The notes beneath the pieces are model-generated. The model was given only the letters and a program-made list of their open reading frames with translations. It did no database searches and was not told where the DNA came from. This document shows, in pieces, positions 16,396 through 24,926 of a DNA stretch of 64,000 nucleotides. Source of the DNA: Thermosulfuriphilus ammonigenes (lineage in GTDB: Bacteria; Desulfobacterota; Thermodesulfobacteria; Thermodesulfobacteriales; ST65). The DNA lies in assembly GCF_011207455.1 (NCBI RefSeq), contig NZ_CP048877.1:20576-84575 (forward strand). The letters are read 5' to 3'. How positions within the stretch are numbered: the stretch's first letter is position 1; the number at the start of each line of letters is the position of its first letter. Made by a program: the position numbers and the translations under genes.

Positions 16396-17739
16396 ATGGT
16401 TCAGGCCATCAAAAAGTACACCTTTGATAAAGGTGGAATCCATCCTCCTGACCATAAGGAGTTAACCCGAAATCTTCCGGTAGAGACTATGCCCCTTCCT
16501 GATGAACTTTGGGTCTCCATGGCGCAGCATTTTGGGGCCCCAGCTACTCCCTTGGTTAAACGAAAGGACAGAGTAGGAGAGGGAGATCTTATTGGTGCCG
16601 TGGAGAAGGGGTTAGGGGCCAACGTTCATTCCCCGGCCAGCGGTGAGGTTGTGGCCATTGCCTCGGTGCCCCATCCTATTTTAGGAAAGGTACCGGCGGT
16701 GGTCATCAAGGTTGATCATTCGGCTCCTCCCAAGGATTATGAAGCCCGGCCCTGGGATGGACTTTCCCCCCAGGAGCTCCTTGGGCGAATTAAAGAGGCG
16801 GGTATTGTGGGTATGGGTGGGGCCGGTTTTCCTACCCATATCAAACTTAATCCTCCTCCTCAGGCCAAGGTTGATACCTTGATCATCAATGGGGCCGAGT
16901 GTGAGAGTTACCTTACCGCCGATCATCGTCTAATGGTCGAACACCCCGAAGAAGTGGTTGAGGGAGTGGCCATCATTATGAAGATTCTTGGGGTGGCCAG
17001 GGCCTACATTGGGGTGGAGCTTAATAAGCCCGAGGCCATTGAAGCCCTTGAACAGGCCGTTAAGAAATCCGCTCGCCAGATCACTGTTGCCCCCCTTGAG
17101 GTGAAATATCCCCAGGGTTCAGAAAAGCAGCTCATCCAAGCCATTACCGGAAGACGGGTTCCGGGGGGAGGCCTTCCAGCAGATGTAGGATGTGTGGTTC
17201 AGAATGTAGGCACCACTTGGGCCATTTATCAGGCGGTGGTCTTGGGAAAGAATCTTTACGAACGTATTCTCACTGTCTCGGGAAGGGGAGTTAAAAGGCC
17301 GGCCAACCTTCTCTGTCGCGTAGGGGTAAGAGTGGCTGATATCGTTGATTATCTGGGAGGGCTTTCAGAAGAAACAGTTAAATTTATCCTTGGTGGTCCC
17401 ATGATGGGGTTTGCCATGGCTGATCTCTCCGCCCCGGTGACTAAGACCACCTCGGGAGTCACCTTTCTCAGTCGAAAGGAGGCCGACCTTTCAAATTATG
17501 GCCCCTGTATTCGCTGTGGTCGGTGTCTGGCGGTCTGTCCTATGGGGCTTTCTCCTAACGAGATCTCTATTTATATGGAGAAGGGACGCTTTGAGGATAC
17601 GCCTCGCTTTGGTCTCTTGGATTGTTTTGAGTGTGGTTGTTGTGCCTTTATCTGCCCTTCCAAAAGGCCCCTGGTGCAGTTCATCAGGACAGCCAAAATG
17701 AAACTCCGTCAGAAGGCCATGGCTACCAAGAAAGGGTAA
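16396..17739 (+). CDS. rnfC: Rnf complex subunit C, NADH/ferredoxin oxidoreductase
   Basis: A 447-residue peripheral subunit that exchanges electrons with NAD(H). The N-terminal barrel-sandwich segment (DRVGEGDLIG...VHSPASGEVVAI) is followed by a Rossmann/FMN domain with GMGGAGFPTHIK near residue 137, as in NuoF-like folds. Two 4Fe-4S motifs near the C-terminus are CIRCGRCLAVCP and CFECGCCAFICP. Length is close to the usual about 440 residues without the long repeat tail of some proteobacteria. It is the first gene of the rnfCDGEA-nitroreductase-rnfB-apbE operon, with a likely promoter at 16338-16366. The ATG has GGAGAG upstream. Confidence 0.96.
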   Translation: MVQAIKKYTFDKGGIHPPDHKELTRNLPVETMPLPDELWVSMAQHFGAPATPLVKRKDRVGEGDLIGAVEKGLGANVHSPASGEVVAIASVPHPILGKVPAVVIKVDHSAPPKDYEARPWDGLSPQELLGRIKEAGIVGMGGAGFPTHIKLNPPPQAKVDTLIINGAECESYLTADHRLMVEHPEEVVEGVAIIMKILGVARAYIGVELNKPEAIEALEQAVKKSARQITVAPLEVKYPQGSEKQLIQAITGRRVPGGGLPADVGCVVQNVGTTWAIYQAVVLGKNLYERILTVSGRGVKRPANLLCRVGVRVADIVDYLGGLSEETVKFILGGPMMGFAMADLSAPVTKTTSGVTFLSRKEADLSNYGPCIRCGRCLAVCPMGLSPNEISIYMEKGRFEDTPRFGLLDCFECGCCAFICPSKRPLVQFIRTAKMKLRQKAMATKKG

Positions 17740-17743
17740 GGGG

Positions 17744-18739
17744 ATGGAAAAACCCATCTTTTACGTCTCCATATCCCCCCACATTCGGGATGTTGACACC
17801 GTGCCCCGAATAATGTGGACGGTTTTTATTGTCCTCTTACCCCAGCTATTTTTGGCTACCTGGGTCTTTGGACCTCGAGTACTTCTGGTGGCTTTAGTAA
17901 GCATTCTTTCCTGTGTGGTTGTAGAGGCTATTAGTCAGCGTCTTTTGGGGCGGCCGGTGACCATAAAAGACGGTAGTGCTGCTCTGACGGGGCTCCTCTT
18001 GGCCTACGTGCTTCCGCCGGGAGTGCCTATTAGCCTTCCCCTTTGGGGGTCTGTGATGGCCATCTTCGTGGCCAAACAACTCATGGGAGGGCTGGGCTAC
18101 AATATTTTTAATCCGGCCCTGGTAGCCCGGGCCTTCTTGGCAGCTGGCTTTCCTGTGGCCATGACTACTACTTGGCTTGAACCGTTTGCCTGGCGGAATC
18201 AGGCTGACGCTATCTCCTCGGCCACCCCTCTTTATCTCCTCAAACATTATGGGCCAGAGGCCCTCAGTGGGCGCTTTGGGGGCTATGAGAACCTGCTCAA
18301 AAACTTCTTCTTCGGCCTTCAGTCCGGCTCCATTGGCGAGACCTCAGCGGCCCTTCTTCTTGCTGGAGGGGTCTTTCTTATATATCGCCGGATTATTACC
18401 TGGCATATTCCAGTAGCCACCCTGGCCACGGTAGCTCTACTTTCCTGGATTTTTGGGGGAGAGGGCCTTTTTAAGGGGGATCCTTTGGTGCACCTCCTTT
18501 CGGGAGGCATTATTCTGGGGGCCTTTTTTATGGCTACCGATTACGTAACTTCGCCCTCACTTCCCCTTTCCCGAATTATCTTTGGAGTTGGGGTGGGGGC
18601 CCTTACGGTGCTTATCCGTCTGCGCGGAGGATATCCAGAGGGGGTCTGCTATGCCATTTTGTTGATGAATTGCTTTGTCCCGGCCCTTGATGAGTGGATC
18701 CGGCCCAAACGCTTTGCCCCTCCTAAGGTGAGGACCTGA
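17744..18739 (+). CDS. rnfD: Rnf complex subunit D, membrane flavoprotein
   Basis: A 331-residue polytopic membrane protein of the NqrB/RnfD family that forms the ion-translocating core. Conserved KDGSAALTGLLLAYVLPP and GGLGYNIFNPALVARAFL are present. SSAT at residues 158-161 is the covalent FMN attachment motif, with Thr161 as the predicted flavinylation site, supplied by the ApbE encoded at the operon end. About eight or more hydrophobic segments are visible. It starts four bases after rnfC, and its stop overlaps the rnfG start by one base. Confidence 0.96.
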   Translation: MEKPIFYVSISPHIRDVDTVPRIMWTVFIVLLPQLFLATWVFGPRVLLVALVSILSCVVVEAISQRLLGRPVTIKDGSAALTGLLLAYVLPPGVPISLPLWGSVMAIFVAKQLMGGLGYNIFNPALVARAFLAAGFPVAMTTTWLEPFAWRNQADAISSATPLYLLKHYGPEALSGRFGGYENLLKNFFFGLQSGSIGETSAALLLAGGVFLIYRRIITWHIPVATLATVALLSWIFGGEGLFKGDPLVHLLSGGIILGAFFMATDYVTSPSLPLSRIIFGVGVGALTVLIRLRGGYPEGVCYAILLMNCFVPALDEWIRPKRFAPPKVRT

Positions 18740-19635
18740 TGCGGGAGTTTTTAAAGATTACCCTTAATCTTTTTGTCATTTCCTTGGTGGCAGCAGCCAT
18801 TTTGGGATTTGTCTTTCTTAAAACCGAAGCCGCACGTAAGGCCAACGAAAAGGCCCGGAAGGAGGAGGCCATGGTCCGCCTCCTTGGCCTCTCTGCTGGG
18901 GATAAGGCCAAGGTTCACTTTGTAAATATCTATCGCTACCTGATTGAGACTTCCGGGAAGACCCTGATAGGCTACCTTTTTGAGACCAGAAAGGGCCCGG
19001 CTTTTGTCGTGCTTACCCCCGAAGGAAACCTGAGGATGCTGGAGTATCTGGATATTTCAGCCAAGGATCTGGAAGATGAGACTTCCCGGGAAGAGGCTAT
19101 CAAGAAAAAACTCGGGGCGGGGGAGCGCCTTACCTTTACTGACAACTATATCGTGGCCACTCTAAATGGCCAACGACTGGGATATTTTATTCTGGGACGA
19201 ACCCAGGGCTTTAAGACCTGGATCAAAATGATGATTGCTCTCTCTCCAGATTACACCCTAAAGGGTCTAGAGATTCTGGAGCAAGAGGAGGATCCCGGGC
19301 TGGGGGGAGAAATCGAGAAAGAATATTTTAAAAATCAGTTTATTGGCAAAACCTTGCGGCGTCTGATGACCTTAAAGGTGATAAAAAGACCCCTGCCAGA
19401 GGAGTATCGCCGGTGTCTTGAGCGTAGTCGCTGGCCAAAGTTGGGGCTCTCGCCTGAGGAGGCTCAAAGGCTCTGTCAGCAATACGTTAACGACGACATC
19501 TATGCCATCACGGGGGCCACCATTTCCAGCACCCGGGTCACCGAGGGGGTCAAAAGGCTTGTTAAGGCCTTTGTCCATCGGATGGAGCTTATTGACCATC
19601 TGATAAAACAAAAGGGTCTTGAGGTTCCCTTTTAG
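18739..19635 (+). CDS. rnfG: Rnf complex subunit G, periplasmic flavoprotein
   Basis: A 298-residue protein with one N-terminal membrane anchor (residues 6-27) and an FMN-binding domain facing the periplasm. YAITGATISST holds the covalent FMN threonine at about residue 261. It is longer than many RnfG proteins (about 200 residues) because of extra sequence before the flavin domain, including a KRPLPEEYRRCLERSRW segment. It receives electrons within the complex during ion pumping. It starts at ATG 18739 overlapping the rnfD stop. Confidence 0.94.
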   Translation: MREFLKITLNLFVISLVAAAILGFVFLKTEAARKANEKARKEEAMVRLLGLSAGDKAKVHFVNIYRYLIETSGKTLIGYLFETRKGPAFVVLTPEGNLRMLEYLDISAKDLEDETSREEAIKKKLGAGERLTFTDNYIVATLNGQRLGYFILGRTQGFKTWIKMMIALSPDYTLKGLEILEQEEDPGLGGEIEKEYFKNQFIGKTLRRLMTLKVIKRPLPEEYRRCLERSRWPKLGLSPEEAQRLCQQYVNDDIYAITGATISSTRVTEGVKRLVKAFVHRMELIDHLIKQKGLEVPF

Positions 19636-19644
19636 GGAGGAGGC

Positions 19645-20262
19645 ATGAACGACAAAGCCCCGGGTATTGGTCGTCTGCTGTTTAACGGCCTTTTTAAAGA
19701 GAATCCGGTCTTTCGTTTGGCCCTTTCCATGTGTCCGGCGGTGGGGGTAACGACCACGGTGCGCAATGGTTTCCTCCTTGGTTTGGCGGTGCTTTTTGTC
19801 CAGGTGGCCTCTAATGTCACGGTGGCCCTCCTCCGGCGCTTTATCCACCCTCGGATTCGCATTCCGGCCTTTATCATTATCATCGCCACCTGGGTGAGTG
19901 TTATCGATATGATCTTGGCCGCCTATGTGCCTACTTTCTATAAAGAGGTGGCCCTGTACGTGAAACTGATTGTCGTCTTTGCCATCATCATCTCTCGTCT
20001 GGAGGTTTTTGCCAGCCGTTATCCGGTATGGCCTTCTCTATGGGACGGCGTGGGAATGGGGTTGGGGTTTATGTTTGGGCTTATGCTTACCGGTTTTGTT
20101 CGGGAGCTTTTTGGGGCGGGGACAGTCTGGGGCTATGAGGTCCTGCCTGGCCGGGTTCTCTTCTTCCTGGCCCTGCCGCCGGCGGGCTTCTTCACCATAG
20201 GTTTTCTAATGGCCCTGTTTAACTGGGTGGAGAAACAATATCTCCGCTGGAGGTCACGATGA
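19645..20262 (+). CDS. rnfE: Rnf complex subunit E
   Basis: A 205-residue membrane protein of the RnfE/NqrD family with about six transmembrane helices. Conserved features include FKENPVFRLALSMCPAVGVTTT near residue 17, whose Cys is a ligand of the intramembrane 2Fe-2S centre in related complexes, and VDMILAAYVPTFYKEVALYVKLIVVFAII. It starts at an ATG after GGGAGGAGG and overlaps rnfA by four bases. Confidence 0.95.
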   Translation: MNDKAPGIGRLLFNGLFKENPVFRLALSMCPAVGVTTTVRNGFLLGLAVLFVQVASNVTVALLRRFIHPRIRIPAFIIIIATWVSVIDMILAAYVPTFYKEVALYVKLIVVFAIIISRLEVFASRYPVWPSLWDGVGMGLGFMFGLMLTGFVRELFGAGTVWGYEVLPGRVLFFLALPPAGFFTIGFLMALFNWVEKQYLRWRSR

Positions 20263-21209
20263 GGGCCCTGGGAAAGTTAGTCTTTTTGCTTCTTTTGGTT
20301 CTTATGTTTCGGGGAGAGAGCTCCTGTTGGGCAGCCCAATTTATTAAAAAAGGCAGCTTTAAGGGAGAAAAAGCTCTCTCCCTTACCCTGGCCGGGCCGA
20401 TAGACAAAGGCTGGGAGCCAAAAGGGCGGGTTATCGTCTATGAACATTCAAGCCCCGATATCCCTCTTGATATTCAAAAGGTCGAGATCTCCCCTGATCG
20501 AAGACATCTTCTCCTTCTTCTCAAGGAGCCCATCTCTACAGCTGAGGCCTATGTGGTCAGGCTTAAAGATTTGTCTTCAAAAGGAATCAAAATCGAAGAG
20601 GCCCATTACGTTGTCCGGAAATCCTATCTGAGTATCATTATGGGGATCTTTCTGGCGGCCAGCCTGGTGCAGAATTTTGTCTTTACCCGCTATCTGGGGC
20701 TCTGCATCTTCTTTGGTACCTCTCGTCGCAAGGAGACAGCCGTCGGTATGGGAATCTCTTTCACTATAGTGATGGTTCTTTCGGCCATTATGGCCTGGGC
20801 CATCTATAACTTTGTTCTAAAACCATTTCATCTTTATTTTCTCCAGGTTCTGGTCTTTGTGGGAATCATTGCCATCTTTGTCCAACTGCTGGATACCATC
20901 CTCCGCAAAGTAAATCCTTATCTTTTCAAAAAGCTGGGCGTCTATCTCGTTCTTATCACCACCAACTGTATTATTCTGGCTGTACCCCTCATCTTAGCGG
21001 ATAATGCCTATGATCTTCTGGAAAGCCTCGCTCTGGCCCTTGGGGCCGGTTTGGGCTTTGCCCTGGCACTATTTCTCATGGCCACGGTAAGAGAAAGGCT
21101 GGAGCTGGCCAATGTCCCGGAGGTCTTCCAGGGGTTGCCCATTGCCTTTATTACTGCCGGCCTTTTTGCCTTGGCCTTTTTAGGTTTCTCGGGGCTTAAC
21201 CTCTTTTAA
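20259..21209 (+). CDS. rnfA: Rnf complex subunit A with an extra N-terminal exported domain
   Basis: A 316-residue protein whose C-terminal about 190 residues (from about 124) are a complete RnfA/NqrE membrane subunit with QNFVFTRYLGLCIFFGTS and TTNCIILAVPLI. Those Cys residues match the paired ligands of the intramembrane iron-sulfur centre. Ahead of this is an unusual 120-residue extension: a signal-peptide-like start (residues 1-26, ending SCWAAQ) followed by a soluble beta-rich stretch (VIVYEHSSPDI...VEISPDRRHLLLLLKEPIS). The extension would lie outside the cytoplasmic membrane. There is no frameshift or stop between the parts, and no good internal start with a ribosome site at the usual RnfA N-terminus, so I read it as a true fusion. 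Confidence 0.92.
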   Translation: MRALGKLVFLLLLVLMFRGESSCWAAQFIKKGSFKGEKALSLTLAGPIDKGWEPKGRVIVYEHSSPDIPLDIQKVEISPDRRHLLLLLKEPISTAEAYVVRLKDLSSKGIKIEEAHYVVRKSYLSIIMGIFLAASLVQNFVFTRYLGLCIFFGTSRRKETAVGMGISFTIVMVLSAIMAWAIYNFVLKPFHLYFLQVLVFVGIIAIFVQLLDTILRKVNPYLFKKLGVYLVLITTNCIILAVPLILADNAYDLLESLALALGAGLGFALALFLMATVRERLELANVPEVFQGLPIAFITAGLFALAFLGFSGLNLF

Positions 21210-21219
21210 GGAGGATCAG

Positions 21220-21792
21220 GTGCTAAAGGATCTCATCCGAGCCTGCCGGAGCTACCGTCGTTTTCTTCAGGAGCCTATTTCTCGGGAGGTCCTTCTAGAA
21301 CTCATAGATGGAGCCAGGCTTTCGGCCTCGGCGGCCAACCTCCAGCCCCTTCGCTATGTGGTGGTTCTGGATCCTGGGGTTAGGGAGCAGGTTTTCTCCT
21401 GCCTGCGTTGGGCGGCCTATCTCCAAGACTGGCCTGGACCAGCGGAAGGGGAGAGGCCTACGGCCTATGTAATAGTTCTCGGCGACTGTCGAATATCAAA
21501 GGACTTTAAGATTGACGCCGGCATCGCTATTCAAAATCTGCTTCTTCTGGCGGTAGAAAGGGGGCTTGGGGGGTGTATCATTGGTTCTATAGACCGTCAC
21601 ACCTTAAGAGAGATTCTAGGGATTGAGGGTCACTATGAGATCATCGTCACGGTGGCCTTGGGCCGACCGGCAGAAAGGGTGGTCATCGAGGAGCTCGGTC
21701 CTGCTCAAGACATCAGATACTGGCGAGATGAGGCCGGTGTCCATCATGTGCCCAAACGTCGTTTAGAAGATCTTATCATCAAGGTCATTTGA
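21220..21792 (+). CDS. Nitroreductase-family flavoprotein within the rnf operon
   Basis: A 190-residue FMN-dependent nitroreductase-fold protein. The start RACRSYRRFLQEPIS is the classic nitroreductase phosphate-binding Arg-rich segment, and DGARLSASAANLQPLRYVVV and GLGGCIIGSIDR continue the family pattern. It normally uses NAD(P)H to reduce small acceptors, but the natural substrate is unknown. The GTG start at 21220 lies after AAGGAGGA. It sits between rnfA and rnfB with gaps of ten and seven bases, so it is co-transcribed and may be functionally tied to electron input or output of the Rnf complex. Confidence 0.88.
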   Translation: MLKDLIRACRSYRRFLQEPISREVLLELIDGARLSASAANLQPLRYVVVLDPGVREQVFSCLRWAAYLQDWPGPAEGERPTAYVIVLGDCRISKDFKIDAGIAIQNLLLLAVERGLGGCIIGSIDRHTLREILGIEGHYEIIVTVALGRPAERVVIEELGPAQDIRYWRDEAGVHHVPKRRLEDLIIKVI

Positions 21793-21799
21793 GGGGACT

Positions 21800-22645
21800 A
21801 TGGAGCTTAAGGAGTTAGTAGTCATAGGCCTGATAACCTTTGGGACCATTGGCCTTATTTCAGGTATGGCCTTGGCCTTTGCGGCCATTAAGTATGCTGT
21901 GGAAATAAATCCTAAAATCGAGGCCGTTAAAGACATCTTGGCCGGAGCCAACTGTGGTGGTTGTGGTTACCCTGGCTGTGAGGCCTATGCTGAGGCGGTG
22001 GTTACAGATCCTAATGTCCCTCCAGATCTCTGTCGGCCCGGGGGCCCAGAGGTGGCAAGAAGGGTGGCCGAACTTACTGGAAAGACCTTAGGGGCCGTAG
22101 AGCCCACGATCTCCTTTCGTCGTTGTCAACGTAATGAGGGAGGGGTTAAAGAGCGGTTTCGTTATCTGGGAGTGGAAACCTGTGCCGCCGCTAATCTGGC
22201 CCTATCCGGGCCTTATGCCTGTCTTTATGCCTGCTTAGGGCTTGGTGATTGTGTTCAGGCCTGTCCCTTCTCGGCCCTCACCTTGAGGGAAGGGCTTCCG
22301 GAGGTAGATCCTCAACGTTGTACAGGCTGTGGTCTTTGTGTTCGTACCTGCCCCAAGGGCATTCTGGAGCTCCTGCCCCGGGGAGCCCGGGTGATGGTTC
22401 ACTGTGCCAGTGCCGACCGGGGCAAAGAAGTGATGGCCGTCTGTCAAGTGGGCTGTATCTCTTGTGGTCTTTGTGTCAAGAAATGTCCGGCCTCGGCTAT
22501 AGCCCTGGAGGGAGGCCGTATCAAGATAGATCATCAGCGGTGTCTGGATCATGGCCCTCAGTGTGGTGAAGTCTGTGTTGAGGCCTGCCCTCGTAAGATT
22601 TTAAGGCGCCAGCCGACTTTTGAGGCTGTATCTCAAGTAGCCTAA
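21800..22645 (+). CDS. rnfB: Rnf complex subunit B, polyferredoxin
   Basis: A 281-residue iron-sulfur subunit that takes electrons from ferredoxin. One N-terminal membrane helix (residues 7-30) is followed by the 4Fe-4S motif CGGCGYPGC and a later Cys, then several ferredoxin motifs: CLGLGDCVQACP, CTGCGLCVRTCP, CISCGLCVKKCP and CGEVCVEACP. This cluster content fits the longer RnfB type of strict anaerobes. Placing rnfB last in the operon after rnfA is common. Seven bases separate it from the nitroreductase gene, and apbE follows eleven bases later. Confidence 0.95.
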   Translation: MELKELVVIGLITFGTIGLISGMALAFAAIKYAVEINPKIEAVKDILAGANCGGCGYPGCEAYAEAVVTDPNVPPDLCRPGGPEVARRVAELTGKTLGAVEPTISFRRCQRNEGGVKERFRYLGVETCAAANLALSGPYACLYACLGLGDCVQACPFSALTLREGLPEVDPQRCTGCGLCVRTCPKGILELLPRGARVMVHCASADRGKEVMAVCQVGCISCGLCVKKCPASAIALEGGRIKIDHQRCLDHGPQCGEVCVEACPRKILRRQPTFEAVSQVA

Positions 22646-22655
22646 GGAGGTAATA

Positions 22656-23624
22656 ATGAAACGTCGGACCTTAATCAAAGGTCTTCTTGCTGGGGGTCTT
22701 TGGGGGGTCGCTTATCAGGCCGTGGAGGCTATAGAAGGAGAATTTTCTTGGGGTAAAGGGGAGCATCTCGTCTCCCGGAGCCGTACGGCTATGGGAACCC
22801 TGGTCTCTGTCACGGTGATTGATCATTCTCGAGATTTAGCCGAGGAGGCCATTTTACAGGCCTTTGAAACCATGGATTCTTTGGTGGCCACGCTCAGTCG
22901 TCATCAAAAAAAATCCCCCATTTTTACCCTTAATACCACCGGCTATCTTAGAAACCCTCCCCAACCTGTGGTCGAAGTCTTAAGTTTGGCTAGCCATCAC
23001 TGGAAGATAACCAGGGGAGCCTTTGATATTAGCGTAAAGCCTCTCCTTGATCTTTACCAAAATCGCTTTTCCCAAGGACAAAGACCCGATGTGAAGGAAA
23101 TAAAAGAGGCTTTAGAGACTGTGGGCTTCGAGAAGGTTGCCTTCTCATCAAGGGGCATCTTTTTTAAACGTCAGGGCATGGGTATTACCCTGGATGGTCT
23201 GGCCAAGGGCTATATAGTGGATGCCATGGTAGATGAACTCAGAAAAATGGGGGTTAATCACGGACTGGTAAATGCCGGTGGGGATCTTAGAGCCTTTGGA
23301 GGGCGAGGCCCAAATCGTCCTTGGAGAATTGCCGTCAGGGATCCGAAACAAAAGAGCGGGATCCTCAAACGTTTTGAGCTTTTTGACGGTGCCTGTGCCA
23401 CTTCTGGCGATTATGAAATATATTTTGATCGAGAGCGTCTCTTCTACCATATTGTTGATCCTCAAAGCGGCCTGTCCCCTAAAGGGTTGTCTTCGGCCAC
23501 GGTGTTGGCCCGGTCGGCGGCCCAGGCAGATGCCCTCTCCACAGCCCTTATGGTTCTAGGGCCATCGGGGCGGGGTATGTTGAGTAGCCTAGGCTTTAGG
23601 GCCTACATAGTACCTAAGGTTTAA
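22656..23624 (+). CDS. apbE: FAD:protein FMN transferase
   Basis: A 322-residue ApbE that attaches FMN to the threonines of RnfD and RnfG in the periplasm. The N-terminus MKRRTLIKGLLAGG with a hydrophobic stretch looks like a twin-arginine or Sec export signal. Family motifs are TAMGTLVSVTV, GITLDGLAKGYIVD, VNAGGDLRAFG and the C-terminal SGLSPKGLSSATVLA followed by ADALSTALMVLG, which hold the Mg-FAD site. The ATG lies after TAAGGAGG. Its position at the end of the rnf operon matches its client flavoproteins upstream. Confidence 0.95.
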   Translation: MKRRTLIKGLLAGGLWGVAYQAVEAIEGEFSWGKGEHLVSRSRTAMGTLVSVTVIDHSRDLAEEAILQAFETMDSLVATLSRHQKKSPIFTLNTTGYLRNPPQPVVEVLSLASHHWKITRGAFDISVKPLLDLYQNRFSQGQRPDVKEIKEALETVGFEKVAFSSRGIFFKRQGMGITLDGLAKGYIVDAMVDELRKMGVNHGLVNAGGDLRAFGGRGPNRPWRIAVRDPKQKSGILKRFELFDGACATSGDYEIYFDRERLFYHIVDPQSGLSPKGLSSATVLARSAAQADALSTALMVLGPSGRGMLSSLGFRAYIVPKV

Positions 23625-23635
23625 TTTGAACCTTA
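23615..23635 (+). terminator. Weak stem-loop at the end of the rnf-apbE operon
   Basis: Seven-base perfect inverted repeat TAAGGTT / AACCTTA with a 7-base loop overlapping the apbE stop. The following sequence is only mildly T-rich, so termination activity is uncertain. Confidence 0.35.
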
Positions 23636-23850
23636 TGTCTTCTGTTAGCCCTTGAAGGAGCTCCCTTAACCTTAAAAGAAAGGCCAGTTTTTAGCCTCTT
23701 TAGGGACAAACTTTGTGAAACTTGTAATTTTTAAAAATTTTTAACCCTAAAACTAAAGACAATCTCAAAATTCCCTGCTAACTGCTATTGACTTTCCCCA
23801 CCCACTCATGGTGAATTCTTCCCCGGCAGATGAGGAGAAACGCCCCGGTT

Positions 23851-23870
23851 TTGAATGAATATTCAATCAT
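23851..23870. promoter_or_regulatory. Palindromic operator-like site upstream of nuo
   Basis: TTGAATGAATATTCAATCAT contains the perfect palindrome TGAATATTCA and overlapping TTGAAT/ATTCAA half sites. The pattern resembles operators of dimeric TetR-type repressors. It lies about 110 bases upstream of the predicted nuo promoter. No regulator gene is adjacent, so the binding protein is unknown. Confidence 0.35.
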
Positions 23871-23982
23871 AAGCCTAGTTAGAAGAAGTTAGTTAGTAAG
23901 ATAAGAAAGTTTTTCCTAATTTTTAGCGATTTTTCTCTATAAGACGGATTTATTTTATCAAACTTTAATTTATCTTTTATTC

Positions 23983-24011
23983 TTGACATTAGTTGGCAAT
24001 TTAAGTAGAAG
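23983..24011 (+). promoter_or_regulatory. Probable sigma-70 promoter for the nuo operon
   Basis: TTGACA (23983-23988, exact -35 consensus), a 17-base spacer and TAGAAG (24006-24011, four of six matches to TATAAT). It ends 48 bases before the nuoA ATG and is the strongest such match in this intergenic region. Confidence 0.55.
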
Positions 24012-24059
24012 AGACTGAGCCTTGTTGCCGGTTGAATTGTTCGAGGTGCAGGGGGTTTG

Positions 24060-24425
24060 ATGGGAGGTTTTGAATACATTGCTGCCTACCTGGCTATTGC
24101 CGCTGTAGTGGCAGCGGCAATGATCTTTTTCTCCTATCTTTTGGGGCCCAAGCGGTGGGATGCCGACAAGCTTGACACCTATGAATGTGGTGTCCCTCTT
24201 CTTGATCCTTCTCGCAAAAGGTATGACGTTAAGTACTACCTGGTAGCTGTTCTTTTCCTCATCTTTGATCTGGAGACGGTCCTTATTTATCCCTTGGCTT
24301 CCAAGTTTAGGGTCTATGCCCAATACGGCTGGGCCATTTTTATAGAGGTCTTCATCTTCGTCTTTATCCTTCTGGTGGGTCTTATCTATGCGCTGAAGAA
24401 GGGCGCTGTGGAGTGGGAGCGTTAA
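24060..24425 (+). CDS. nuoA: NADH-quinone oxidoreductase-type complex subunit A
   Basis: A 121-residue membrane subunit with three transmembrane helices. The conserved loop [40 protein letters not shown] is diagnostic of NuoA/ND3, including the Cys of the ECG motif near the quinone site. The start is ATG 24060. A TTG one codon earlier is also possible. A GGGGG stretch precedes it. It is the first gene of an 11-gene complex I operon. Confidence 0.96.
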   Translation: MGGFEYIAAYLAIAAVVAAAMIFFSYLLGPKRWDADKLDTYECGVPLLDPSRKRYDVKYYLVAVLFLIFDLETVLIYPLASKFRVYAQYGWAIFIEVFIFVFILLVGLIYALKKGAVEWER

Positions 24426-24427
24426 TC

Positions 24428-24922
24428 ATGGGTGTTGAAGGGTATACCGGAGAAGGCTGGTTTTTAACTCAACTCAACAAACTGGTTAACTGGGGGCGTA
24501 AAAATTCTCTCTGGCCCCTTCCTTTTGGAACAGCCTGCTGTGGTATAGAGCTTATGGCCACTTTGGCTTCCTCCTATGATATGGCTCGCTTTGGAGCTGA
24601 GCGGGTATCTTTTGCCCCCCGCCAGGCTGATCTTCTCATAGTGGCCGGGACCATTACCAAAAAGATGGCTCCGGTGTTGCGCAAGATTTATCTCCAAATG
24701 GCCGAACCCAAGTGGGTGATTGCCATGGGAGCCTGTGCCTGTAGTGGGGGTGTCTTCCGTACCTACGCTACTTTGCAGGGGATTGATCTCATTATTCCTG
24801 TGGATGTCTATATTCCTGGTTGTCCGCCAAGGCCTGAGGCCCTCCTTCAGGCCCTAATTATGATCCAGAAAAAAATCGAAAAGGAACGGCCTCTGTCACG
24901 GGTGGCCCAGGCTGGAGGTTAG
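24428..24922 (+). CDS. nuoB: Complex I subunit B (N2 cluster)
   Basis: Soluble iron-sulfur subunit of about 164 residues that carries cluster N2, the last electron carrier before quinone. Ligand motifs are present: the tandem Cys of [18 protein letters not shown] and [10 protein letters not shown] prefer ATG 24428, three bases after the nuoA stop, because nuoB proteins usually begin shortly before the [17 protein letters not shown] segment. An in-frame GTG at 24413 inside nuoA is the alternative. nuoC follows four bases after the stop. Confidence 0.95.
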   Translation: MGVEGYTGEGWFLTQLNKLVNWGRKNSLWPLPFGTACCGIELMATLASSYDMARFGAERVSFAPRQADLLIVAGTITKKMAPVLRKIYLQMAEPKWVIAMGACACSGGVFRTYATLQGIDLIIPVDVYIPGCPPRPEALLQALIMIQKKIEKERPLSRVAQAGG

Positions 24923-24926
24923 GCAG

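Larger units (their letters stand above)
23636..24059 (+). other. Intergenic region between apbE and nuoA
   Basis: About 420 bases without a convincing gene, AT-rich in its second half. It holds a near-palindromic site at 23851-23870 and a sigma-70-type promoter at 23983-24011, so it is best read as the control region of the nuo operon. Nothing else with coding character was seen on either strand. Confidence 0.6.
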
